DNA of 8,688 nucleotides, from the NCBI GenBank assembly GCA_020057985.1, contig JAGVEU010000178.1, forward strand, positions 1-8,688, given 5' to 3'. The notes under the pieces are model-generated. The model was not told the DNA's origin. It searched no databases and worked only from the letters and a program-made list of their open reading frames with translations. The position numbers and the translations under genes are program-made. This DNA comes from Calditrichota bacterium. GTDB lineage: Bacteria > Electryoneota > RPQS01. Positions 1-5,961 of the stretch are shown one piece after another; positions within the stretch are counted from its first letter, which is position 1, and every line of letters starts with the position of its first letter.

Positions 1-123
1 CATTACCGCCGCGTCGGAAGGCTGTTTGAAGACAGCCATGCGTTGGTTCCGGTGACTGGTGCGCGCTCGCAGCCACAGTGGATCTACGAGCCGATTTCAG
101 ATTCCGTATCACTGACGAGGTAA
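1..123 (+). CDS. C-terminal end of an unidentified protein (5' end outside the window)
   Basis: Frame 1 is open from the first base to a TAA at 121-123 and gives 40 residues ending in SLTR. The other two forward frames hit stops within the first 55 bases, so this is the only frame that could be the end of a gene entering from the left. The peptide is of mixed composition (YRRVGRLF near its start, QPQWIYEP in the middle), has no membrane segment, and matches no domain I recognise. The 117 bases between its stop and the next start hold only a weak GTGCA/TGCAC stem and no clear terminator. The call rests on reading-frame openness alone over a short stretch. Confidence 0.45.
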   Translation, partial: HYRRVGRLFEDSHALVPVTGARSQPQWIYEPISDSVSLTR

Positions 124-240
124 TCTCGCGGCTGACCTGTTCGATTTTCCTTGAGACCCCAACTGGATTTCCAGCCACGTGCATCCTCGCGCTGCACATA
201 GCCGGACACCCATTCTCAGAATAATCTCAAGGAGACGATC

Positions 241-384
241 ATGAAGTGGAAACTTGCATGGGCTGTTGGACTCCTGTTAGTCTTGGCGTTGATCATGGTG
301 GTTGGATGTAGCGAAAAGCATGAAGAGGTGCATGGCACCGACGGGAGAGGGGAGCGGATTCAGATTTCTGTCGAAAATGATTAG
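241..384 (+). CDS. Very small lipoprotein (47 aa), possibly a truncated gene
   Basis: The ATG follows an AAGGAG at 229-234 with 6-base spacing, one of the best ribosome binding sites in the window. The product starts MKWK (positive n-region), has a hydrophobic core over residues 5-21, and a lipobox VVGC with the lipidated cysteine at residue 23. The mature part is only about 25 hydrophilic residues (SEKHEEVHGTDGRGE...), ending at TAG 382-384. It should be exported, lipidated and anchored in a membrane; no function can be read from it. Oddly, the same frame stays open for another 64 codons after the TAG, to a TAA at 577-579. The gene could therefore be the front of a longer lipoprotein cut short by a nonsense change. 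However, the last part of that extension runs through a repeat and is antisense to the next gene, so it may not be coding. Confidence 0.68.
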   Translation: MKWKLAWAVGLLLVLALIMVVGCSEKHEEVHGTDGRGERIQISVEND

Positions 385-455
385 CTCTACTTCGTGAGTG
401 GGGATACTGCGGTCACTCTGGTTACGGTTTTTGGCAGGGATGGTATGGCAAAGGC

Positions 456-1166
456 TCACAGTTTATCCCAATCGACAGCACATCCCATTTCAAACTGCGC
501 CGTCATCCCGGACCGAACACCGGAGTTTGGTAAATTCGGAAATCCGCTTGAGTTCGGGTTACAGAGCAAAATGACATAAGTCGGCCGTCTGATGCGCGAG
601 TCGGGTTGCCACTTGAACTCTACATTACTAAACAATGGATAAACTGGCACGATGTCAAAGCGCAGGGCGACCTCAAGGAGGAGTTCTGGATGATCCGCGT
701 TGGCTGATGGGTTCTTGTACGCTTTTGCACCGCTGTACCGAAGCACAAAAATTGGAGCACACGAGAAAGAATCATGCGATCGGCTGAACGTTTGCTTTCC
801 TAATTCGGTCAAGACAGCTGTGTTGTTCTTTCCTTGCCTCGTAAACTTAACAAATCCCGCTCGATCAAGTTTTTCGAGCGTAGGGAGCCACTCGGGCTCG
901 ATCTCATTAGATTTCTGGGAGAAGAATCCCATACCGTTGCCGTAGACGTTGACTTGTTCGCGAAAGCAAAGAAAAATCGTGTCGGGAGGAGTGCTGCTGT
1001 ACTTCTGATTTGCTTGCCTGACGGCTTCCTCGAACGTCAAGCCGGATTTCGGTGCACCCGCATTTGTTTTTTGGGATTGCGGCGATTGCTTTTCCTTGCA
1101 CCCAAACATCAAAAGACAAAAGACCATCAAAAAAGAGAGAGGGAACATCTTGGTATTAGACTCCAT
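456..1166 (-). CDS. Hypothetical lipoprotein with a winged-helix-like segment
   Basis: Encodes 236 residues on the minus strand. The N-terminus MESNTKMFPLSF leads into a hydrophobic stretch and a slightly atypical lipobox (LMFGC, cysteine 23), then a Gln/Ser/Lys-rich linker of about 20 residues, so export and lipid anchoring are expected. Residues about 92-124 (EWLPTLEKL, AGFVKF, NNTAVLTELGK) have the spacing of a winged-helix module, which would be unusual in a periplasmic protein; I treat this as resemblance only. Residues about 198-222 are encoded by the repeat-like element at 502-575, so the C-terminus may have been extended by that element. The ATG at 1166 lacks a clear Shine-Dalgarno. 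The ATG at codon 7 (1148) has GGAG 12 bases upstream and is an alternative start. A strong promoter lies about 50 bases upstream. I do not recognise the family. Confidence 0.7.
   Translation of the reverse strand: MESNTKMFPLSFLMVFCLLMFGCKEKQSPQSQKTNAGAPKSGLTFEEAVRQANQKYSSTPPDTIFLCFREQVNVYGNGMGFFSQKSNEIEPEWLPTLEKLDRAGFVKFTRQGKNNTAVLTELGKQTFSRSHDSFSCAPIFVLRYSGAKAYKNPSANADHPELLLEVALRFDIVPVYPLFSNVEFKWQPDSRIRRPTYVILLCNPNSSGFPNLPNSGVRSGMTAQFEMGCAVDWDKL
502..575. repeat. Short dispersed-repeat-like element with GTCAT/ATGAC ends
   Basis: The element begins GTCAT (502-506) and ends ATGAC (571-575), which are inverted copies. An inner pair, CCGAAC at 513-518 and GTTCGG at 552-557, is also inverted. 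Elements opening with GTCATYCCGG and closing with the complement are common interspersed repeats in many bacterial genomes, which is why I flag it. Only one copy is visible here, so membership of a family is an inference. It encodes part of the C-terminus of the minus-strand lipoprotein gene and part of the open stretch after the small lipoprotein. Confidence 0.4.
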
Positions 1167-1222
1167 GTTAAGGCACGTAGAATTATTAAATGCATCCGCC
1201 GTCCACTTATAAAAGTGCCATT

Positions 1223-1251
1223 AAGATAGGGGTTTTTCACATAAATGTCAA
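1223..1251 (-). promoter_or_regulatory. Sigma-70-type promoter for the minus-strand lipoprotein gene
   Basis: Read on the minus strand, a perfect TTGACA (-35, complement of 1246-1251) is followed after exactly 17 bases by TATCTT (-10, complement of 1223-1228; consensus TATAAT). Transcription would start near 1215-1217, giving a leader of about 50 bases before the ATG at 1166. Position, spacing and direction all fit the lipoprotein gene. Confidence 0.6.
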
Positions 1252-1318
1252 GCGATAGCCGCCAAATCGAGATACCCTGCACCATGCAACCAGAAAAACG
1301 CGGAAGCAACTTCATGTA

Positions 1319-1398
1319 ACTCACGTATGTTCAATCTAAACATACGTGTAACCTTGAAACCTATTTTGGTGATAGCCCCCCACCCATACGTGAGTATG
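1319..1398. repeat. Nested inverted repeats built on the word CATACGTG
   Basis: CATACGTG occurs at 1341-1348 and 1385-1392, and its complement CACGTATG at 1322-1329. The first pair forms a perfect 10-base inverted repeat (1322-1331 with 1339-1348, 7-base loop). The outer pair forms a perfect 11-base inverted repeat (1319-1329 with 1385-1395). A third small stem, CATAC-GTGA-GTATG, lies at 1385-1398. The cluster sits in the 237-base gap between the divergent lipoprotein promoter and the Ig-like remnant. It could be a multi-site operator, alternative RNA structures, or the end of a degraded mobile element. No T-run follows the perfect hairpin, so it is not a classic terminator. Confidence 0.6.
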
Positions 1399-1403
1399 AC
1401 GGG

Positions 1404-1868
1404 GTGTCTCGCCAGAAAGTCAGCAAGTCGCTCAGTAATCCGAAACACAGCTTCCTCGTACTGAGAAATCCGGAACACGGCGATACCACGGATTCGGAAG
1501 GCCGCCTCGAACTTACTTATCACACTTGGCGGCCAGGAATGAACATCATAACTGCCAGCGCGGGAGGCGCAAGCGACAGCGACACAATCTCCGCGTGGGC
1601 TATCACAGTGCAAGTTAGCTCGGATTCCATTCACTACACAGTGACGGATTCTGTTCAAGTGAGTCTTGATATCGTGCCCCCGATGATGGGTTTTTCGCCG
1701 CTCATCATCGCAAATGGCGGGAGATTTCCATCGTTGGGACCCACAGATTCTACAGGGCACGCGACAAGCTGGTGGTGGCCACCGCTTGGGACAGGCACAT
1801 ACTGTATCTACTTCAGACCCAGCGCAACACAGCCTTTGGACAGCGCGTGTGTCTACGTGGAGCCGTAA
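1404..1868 (+). pseudogene. 3' remnant of an Ig-like-domain surface or secreted protein
   Basis: The reading frame gives 154 residues from a GTG at 1404 with no convincing ribosome binding site and no signal peptide. Residues about 29-65 (TDSEGRLELTY, RPGMNIITASAGG, SDSDTIS) match the C-terminal half of a bacterial Ig-like (Big/invasin-type) domain: the TD-x-G turn, then alternating strands, then the TASAGG strand. A second similar TDSTG...Y module occupies roughly residues 110-154. The front half of the first domain is missing, and the frame closes at a TAA (1317-1319) upstream, so the 5' part of a longer extracellular protein has been lost. Near the start, a 15-base sequence is repeated 30 bases apart (1437-1451 and 1467-1481, two mismatches). 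It could still be translated as a short protein, but a decayed or truncated gene is more likely. The restriction enzyme gene begins 38 bases after its TAA. Confidence 0.55.
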
Positions 1869-1906
1869 GAGGTAGCGGACAAGAATTTAATAAGAATAAC
1901 AACTGC

Positions 1907-2566
1907 ATGGATAGCTTGACCCTTCCAACTCTCAAGTGTGCCGCAAAAACATTTCTGAAAAGAATAAGTTCGACACCCATTCCGACCCTCTATGGAGTCA
2001 CGGACGGCAAGGCTGTAGGCACGCACGTTGAGCACTCGTTTCAGGAATACTTGTCCTCTTTGTTCACCTATATGCGCGGCAGTTCAGCATCAGGAATAGA
2101 CTTTCCTGAGTTGGAAGTTGATTTGAAAGTGACTTCGGTTAGGCAGCCGCAGTCATCGTGTCCGTTTCGAGATGCAGATCAGAAGGTGTACGGACTGGGT
2201 TATGATCTCATGATCTTCGTCTATGACAAGACAGACGATGTCGAGAAACAGGCTGCTCGGCTGAAGTTTCTTCATGCCATGTTTGTCGAACGCAGCAAGA
2301 CAGGCGATTACCAAACGACTTTTGGAATCCTTGAAATCCTTCGCCGCAAGGGGAATCAGGATGACTTGATAGCATTCTTCGAGGAACGGAACCTTCCACT
2401 TGACGAGATCGGAAGGGCAAAACTCGCAGATCGCGTTCTTCAAGCTCCGCCGGAGCAAGGCTATCTGACTATCTCAAATGCGCTCCAATGGCGGCTTCAA
2501 TATGGAAGGATAATCACGATTGCCGATAGCGGCAATGTGCAAGGCGTGGAGAATCTGCTTGCGTAA
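1907..2566 (+). CDS. Type II restriction endonuclease, PD-(D/E)XK fold
   Basis: 219 residues from the ATG at 1907. The catalytic region is recognisable: GID65FPELEVD72LK74, the acidic residue and D-x-K of the PD-(D/E)XK nuclease core, preceded by E42 in an N-terminal helix (GTHVEHSFQEYL) and followed by TSVRQPQSSCPF and a hydrophobic strand (YDLMIFVYDKTDD). The enzyme should cut unmethylated DNA at a short specific site using Mg2+. The recognition sequence cannot be read from the protein. The adjacent, overlapping DNA methyltransferase is the main support for a restriction role. An in-frame ATG further upstream (1772) would add 45 residues read out of frame through the Ig-like remnant, so it was not used. 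The Shine-Dalgarno before 1907 is weak; the leader is A-rich. No small controller (C protein) gene or C-box is visible. Confidence 0.82.
   Translation: MDSLTLPTLKCAAKTFLKRISSTPIPTLYGVTDGKAVGTHVEHSFQEYLSSLFTYMRGSSASGIDFPELEVDLKVTSVRQPQSSCPFRDADQKVYGLGYDLMIFVYDKTDDVEKQAARLKFLHAMFVERSKTGDYQTTFGILEILRRKGNQDDLIAFFEERNLPLDEIGRAKLADRVLQAPPEQGYLTISNALQWRLQYGRIITIADSGNVQGVENLLA
2548..2551 (+). promoter_or_regulatory. GGAG ribosome binding site that sets the TTG start of the methyltransferase
   Basis: GGAG lies 7 bases before the TTG at 2559, inside the last codons of the endonuclease gene. The in-frame alternatives, TTG 2520 and ATG 2535, have no comparable site. Starting at 2559 also places the conserved DFQTP motif at residues 7-11, close to the N-terminus as usual for this enzyme class. 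Confidence 0.6.
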
Positions 2567-4148
2567 GGATCTTGGCGATTTTCAGACCCCACCGGACTTG
2601 GTGATAGAGGTCCTTGCGAGTCTCGACTTTTCAGGAGATCTCTGGCCGCGAGTATTGGAGCCCACTTGTGGCCGTGGCAATTTCATTGCCGGGCTGCTGG
2701 ATGCTGCTATTCCACCAACGGAAATCGTCGGAATCGAGCTTCAGGCAGAACATGTCGAACGAGCATCTAAGCGCCCCCTCGACACAATGGGTACTGCGGT
2801 AACAATTCGGCAAGCGGATTTTTTCGGACTGAACCTTCGCGCAGATATTGAGTGGCAATACCAAGGCCCATTACTGGTGATTGGGAATCCGCCATGGGTG
2901 ACAAACTCTGAACTGGGTACCTTGGAGAGTGATAATCTGCCGACAAAGCGCAACCTGAAAGGTCTACGTGGATTTGATGCGATGACCGGAGAATCCAACT
3001 TTGACATAGCTGAGGCTATTTGGATCAAGCTCATCACTGAACTCGTTGAAGAGAAGCCAACCATCGCGTTGCTCTGCAAGACATCGGTCGCGCGCAATGT
3101 TCTGTCTTACGCTCATAAGGCCGGATTGCCGATTTCGGGAGGAATTCTGAGACGACTCAATGCCAAAAGGTGGTTCGACGCGGCGGCGGACGCATGCCTT
3201 TTCAGTCTTGACGTGGGGCAAAAGATCCCTTGCTATGACGTCGAAGTCTACGATGATCTGTGGTGCGAGCGTCCGGTCACCACGATGGGCATAGCGAACG
3301 GCCATGTCGTTGTTGATGTTGACGCTCATGAACACGTATCATTCGCACAGGGAGCCAGCCCCATAGAATGGCGTCAGGGGATGAAACATGACGCTGCGCC
3401 CGTTATGGAACTCGTTCGCGATGCCGACGGGAATCTCACAAACAAGCTGGGAGATGTCGTGGATGTCGAGCCCGAATTTGTCTTTCCGCTGGCGAAGGGT
3501 TCGGATCTGTACAATGGCAGAGTGACGAAAGCTGATCGGTATGTAATTGTGCCGCAGAAACACTTGGGCGAAAGCACATGCCATTTGGCGGAATATGCAC
3601 CGAGGCTTTGGGAATATCTTGAGTCGCACACCGAGGTCTTTGACAAACGCCGGTCTGCCATCTATCGCGGCAAAGAGCGTTTCAGCATTTTCGGAATCGG
3701 TGACTACTCCTTTTCTCTGTACAAGATTGGCATTGCGGGGCTGTACAAGGAACCTCGCTTCCGAATGATCGCTCCCGTTGCCGGTCGTCCGATGATGCTC
3801 GATGATACATGCTATCTTATCGAATGTGCTTCCGCGGAGCAGGCCGCGACATTGTCATGCCTCTTGAATCACTCACTCTGTATCAAGGCCATTAGTTCAG
3901 GGCTCTTTTCCGATTCAAAACGGCCTGTTACCAAACGATTACTTCAACGAATAAATCTTCGGGCCATACTGGCGAAAGTGGATCATGATGCACTTCTATC
4001 GGCAGCGCATGAGCAACTTCGGAGCCTCGGTTTGGAATGGCAAACGAACATGAATGGCAGTCACTCGAATCTTGCTGATTGGTTATTCAACAGTTCTGCC
4101 GGGAAGAGACAAGATCAGCAAATGGCATTGCTTGTGTCTGTAATATGA
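2559..4148 (+). CDS. Type II N6-adenine DNA methyltransferase, gamma class
   Basis: 529 residues from a TTG start. Motifs occur in the gamma-class order: motif X-like DFQTPP (7-12); motif I LEPTCGRGNF (33-42), which binds S-adenosylmethionine; the acidic end of motif II, VGIE (57-60); motif III QADFF (85-89); and the catalytic NPPW (110-113) of N6-adenine methylases. The C-terminal part holds the target-recognition region, with FGIGDYSF (378-385) and MLDDTCYLI (413-421), typical of type II methylases of about 500 residues such as the PstI and PaeR7I size class. It should methylate adenine at the site cut by the upstream enzyme, protecting the host chromosome. Its start overlaps the endonuclease stop by 8 bases, so translation is probably coupled. 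All visible motifs are intact. Specificity cannot be told from sequence alone. Confidence 0.88.
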   Translation: MRKDLGDFQTPPDLVIEVLASLDFSGDLWPRVLEPTCGRGNFIAGLLDAAIPPTEIVGIELQAEHVERASKRPLDTMGTAVTIRQADFFGLNLRADIEWQYQGPLLVIGNPPWVTNSELGTLESDNLPTKRNLKGLRGFDAMTGESNFDIAEAIWIKLITELVEEKPTIALLCKTSVARNVLSYAHKAGLPISGGILRRLNAKRWFDAAADACLFSLDVGQKIPCYDVEVYDDLWCERPVTTMGIANGHVVVDVDAHEHVSFAQGASPIEWRQGMKHDAAPVMELVRDADGNLTNKLGDVVDVEPEFVFPLAKGSDLYNGRVTKADRYVIVPQKHLGESTCHLAEYAPRLWEYLESHTEVFDKRRSAIYRGKERFSIFGIGDYSFSLYKIGIAGLYKEPRFRMIAPVAGRPMMLDDTCYLIECASAEQAATLSCLLNHSLCIKAISSGLFSDSKRPVTKRLLQRINLRAILAKVDHDALLSAAHEQLRSLGLEWQTNMNGSHSNLADWLFNSSAGKRQDQQMALLVSVI

Positions 4149-4235
4149 ACATGCCGACTATGCTGAAGCAGAAAATCCAACTCCCGAAGTAGCAGTGAAA
4201 AAGCAGTCAGCATTTGCCTTTGGGATTTAAGTCCA

Positions 4236-5735
4236 TTGTCCCTCTTTGACCGTGGCGCAACGGTTCTGAAGTACCTCGTCCTCGTCGGCGCGGCTCTCTA
4301 TATTGCGCTCTACATCACGCTCGCCATTCTGCGGATTCCCTATCCCTACGAACTGGAGTGGATGGAGGGCAGCAGTGTGGATCATGTGCAACGGGTGCTT
4401 GAGGGGAAATCGCTGTATGTCGCGCCGTCGGTGGAGTTTGTGCCGATGATTTATCCGCCGCTGTACTACTATGTTTCGGCGGGAGTGGCGAAATTCACGG
4501 GGATTGGATTTACTCCGTTGCGGCTGGTGTCGTTTTTCGCATCGCTCGGTTGCCTGCTGCTAATCTTTCTCTGGGTGCGGCGGGAAACACAAAGTTGGCA
4601 GGCGGCATTGTTAGCGGCAGGATTATTTGCCGCATCCTATCGCATCGGTGGAGCTTGGCTGGACATAGCGCGGGTGGATTCGCTGTTCTTGCTATTCCTG
4701 CTTGCGGCGGCGTATTCGATTCGGTTCTATGATACTCTGACGAGTTATGTTGTTGCCGGCGTGCTGCTTGCGCTCTCGTTTCTGACCAAACAAGTGGCCT
4801 TGGTGGCGGCGGTACCGCTGATTGTCCGTGTTTTGTTCCGGGAGCGCCGTAACGCATCAAGTGCAATTCTGCTCGGCGGAACCTTCGTGGTTATTGCGGC
4901 GGGGGTTACCCTGATCCTGAATTCGGTTTCAGAGGGTTGGTACAGCTATTATGTCTTCGACGTGGCTTCCTCGCATCCGATTGTTCAGACGCATTGGTTG
5001 CGGTTCTGGTCACGGGATATTTTGTTGCCGATGGCTATTGCCTGTTTGCTGGCCCTGTTCTTTGTGTTCATCCGGCTGATTCAGCAGAGAAAAGATCATG
5101 TCTGGTTCTACTCGCTGTTCGCGGCTGGAATGTTGGGAGCTTCTTGGCTGTCGCGATTGAAGGCGGGGGGATATGACAACTGCCTGATTCCGGCGTATGC
5201 TGCCCTTGCGATTCTCTTGGGAGTGGCCGTGCCGGTGGCGCTGAAATTCCATGATGAGAAGCTCCATGAGGAACTGGAGAAAACACTTGCCCGCAGTTTC
5301 CTCTATGCGGCGCTGATGATTCAATTTCTGGTTCTGAGTTACAACCCATTGAATCAAATTCCGACGCAGGCAGACCGAGCAGCGGGCGACAGCCTCATTC
5401 GCAAAATGGCGAGTGTCAACGGGAATGTGTTTCTTCCCTTTCATGGCTACCTGTCTTCGCTTGCCGGGAAAAAGAGTCATGCGCACGTCATGGCCATTCA
5501 TGATGTTCTGATCAGCACGAACGACAAGGGCAAAGCGATTTTGCAGGCGGATATTGCGCAAGCGTTGCAGGAGAGAAGATTCGCGGCAATCCTCCTTGAC
5601 GTGGAACACCCCGAAGAGATTCCGCTCGAACAAGACTATGCGATGCAAGAAAAGATCTTTGAGCGCGCCGAAGTCTTTCGGCCAGTGACGGGATGGATAA
5701 CGAGGCCGGAGTTCGTGTATAAGCCATGGATGTAG
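4236..5735 (+). CDS. Multi-spanning GT-C type membrane glycosyltransferase
   Basis: 499 residues with about ten or eleven hydrophobic segments, starting with residues 10-32. The loop after the first segment carries clustered acidic residues (Y-E39-L-E41-W-M-E44-G) and then VDHVQRVLEGKSLY and YPPLYYYV. This is the pattern of the PMT/ArnT-like, glycosyltransferase-39-related superfamily, which transfers sugars from polyprenyl-phosphate donors on the outer face of the inner membrane. The last 120 residues (from about 375) are soluble. Donor and acceptor are unknown. The start is uncertain: TTG at 4236 has only a weak GGGA 10 bases upstream. The frame is open back to 4167 with no better start, so the 5' end may have been altered when the neighbouring R-M region arrived. 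The first membrane segment is complete. Confidence 0.72.
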   Translation: MSLFDRGATVLKYLVLVGAALYIALYITLAILRIPYPYELEWMEGSSVDHVQRVLEGKSLYVAPSVEFVPMIYPPLYYYVSAGVAKFTGIGFTPLRLVSFFASLGCLLLIFLWVRRETQSWQAALLAAGLFAASYRIGGAWLDIARVDSLFLLFLLAAAYSIRFYDTLTSYVVAGVLLALSFLTKQVALVAAVPLIVRVLFRERRNASSAILLGGTFVVIAAGVTLILNSVSEGWYSYYVFDVASSHPIVQTHWLRFWSRDILLPMAIACLLALFFVFIRLIQQRKDHVWFYSLFAAGMLGASWLSRLKAGGYDNCLIPAYAALAILLGVAVPVALKFHDEKLHEELEKTLARSFLYAALMIQFLVLSYNPLNQIPTQADRAAGDSLIRKMASVNGNVFLPFHGYLSSLAGKKSHAHVMAIHDVLISTNDKGKAILQADIAQALQERRFAAILLDVEHPEEIPLEQDYAMQEKIFERAEVFRPVTGWITRPEFVYKPWM

Positions 5736-5748
5736 GATGAAGGATGAA
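5735..5748 (+). repeat. Two tandem copies of GGATGAA at the glycosyltransferase stop codon
   Basis: GGATGAA at 5735-5741 is repeated exactly at 5742-5748, and the first base is the last base of the TAG stop. Two copies alone would mean little. It is listed because 7-base tandem repeats also follow the next two genes. Confidence 0.5.
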
Positions 5749-5752
5749 AACA

Positions 5753-5770
5753 CACGCCATAGCAGGCGTG
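5753..5770 (+). other. Small hairpin downstream of the glycosyltransferase
   Basis: CACGCC (5753-5758) and GGCGTG (5765-5770) form a perfect 6-base stem with a 6-base loop, 17 bases after the stop codon. There is no T-run behind it, so it is at best a weak pause or 3'-end protecting structure. Confidence 0.4.
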
Positions 5771-5817
5771 CTAATGCCGAAAACAAATTTCAAGAAAGTC
5801 ACAGGGTGTTTTTTCAT

Positions 5818-5889
5818 CGCCGCGGCATGTTTCCTAACATGCCCGTCTCCTGCAATCCGAAGGGGCACATTCGGAAATGTGCCGCCGCG
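5818..5889. repeat. Twin inverted hairpin element (REP/BIME-like)
   Basis: Two perfect 8-base stems with 4-base loops: GGCATGTT-TCCT-AACATGCC at 5824-5843 and GGCACATT-CGGA-AATGTGCC at 5864-5883, separated by 20 bases. Read on the opposite strand, the second hairpin has the loop TCCG and matches the first at 15 of 20 positions; four of the five differences are two compensating base-pair swaps. The similarity extends into the flanks: CGCCGC before the first and CGCGGC before the inverted second. This is the arrangement of REP/BIME elements: two inverted copies of one structured unit. It occupies most of the 226-base gap between the glycosyltransferase and the first PpiC gene. Only one copy is visible, so family status is inferred. 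Confidence 0.7.
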
Positions 5890-5891
5890 AG

Positions 5892-5911
5892 AGAGGGCCC
5901 TCTGATTTTTT
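5892..5911 (+). terminator. Possible weak terminator: 12-base palindrome plus six T
   Basis: AGAGGGCCCTCT (5892-5903) is a perfect palindrome, followed by GA and six T (5906-5911). As RNA it can only make a 4-base stem with a GGCC loop, so on its own it is a weak terminator. Combined with the two hairpins just upstream it could end transcription from the glycosyltransferase gene. Confidence 0.35.
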
Positions 5912-5961
5912 AAGATAACCGCAAAAAACATATTACAAACAAATACAGTCTGGAGAGAAGA

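Noticed and set aside
382..384. Recoded amber codon (TAG read as an amino acid)
   Set aside because: TAG also ends the glycosyltransferase and the two-domain PpiC gene at sensible places, so the standard code fits.
1322..1348. Intrinsic terminator
   Set aside because: The stem is perfect but AT-rich in the middle, and no T-run follows on either strand.
1248..1760. 170-codon open frame on the minus strand opposite the Ig-like remnant
   Set aside because: Its product is rich in Arg, His and Cys with no domain pattern, and its repeated FRI words mirror the 15-base repeat on the other strand. The plus-strand frame has recognisable Ig-like strands.
1772..1906. Longer endonuclease starting at ATG 1772
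   Set aside because: The added 45 residues read through the Ig-like frame in another phase and look non-coding. The conserved part of the enzyme starts after 1907.
2520..2558. Methyltransferase start at TTG 2520 or ATG 2535
   Set aside because: Neither has a Shine-Dalgarno. TTG 2559 has GGAG with 7-base spacing and a normal distance to the first motif.
5010..5786. 258-codon open frame on the minus strand over the glycosyltransferase
   Set aside because: A shadow of a long biased coding sequence: Arg/His/Gln-rich product, no ribosome binding site, while the plus strand shows clear membrane segments.
5912..5951. Promoter before the first PpiC gene
   Set aside because: The stretch is AT-rich with TATTAC- and TAAGAT-like words, but no matching -35 at a proper distance could be found.
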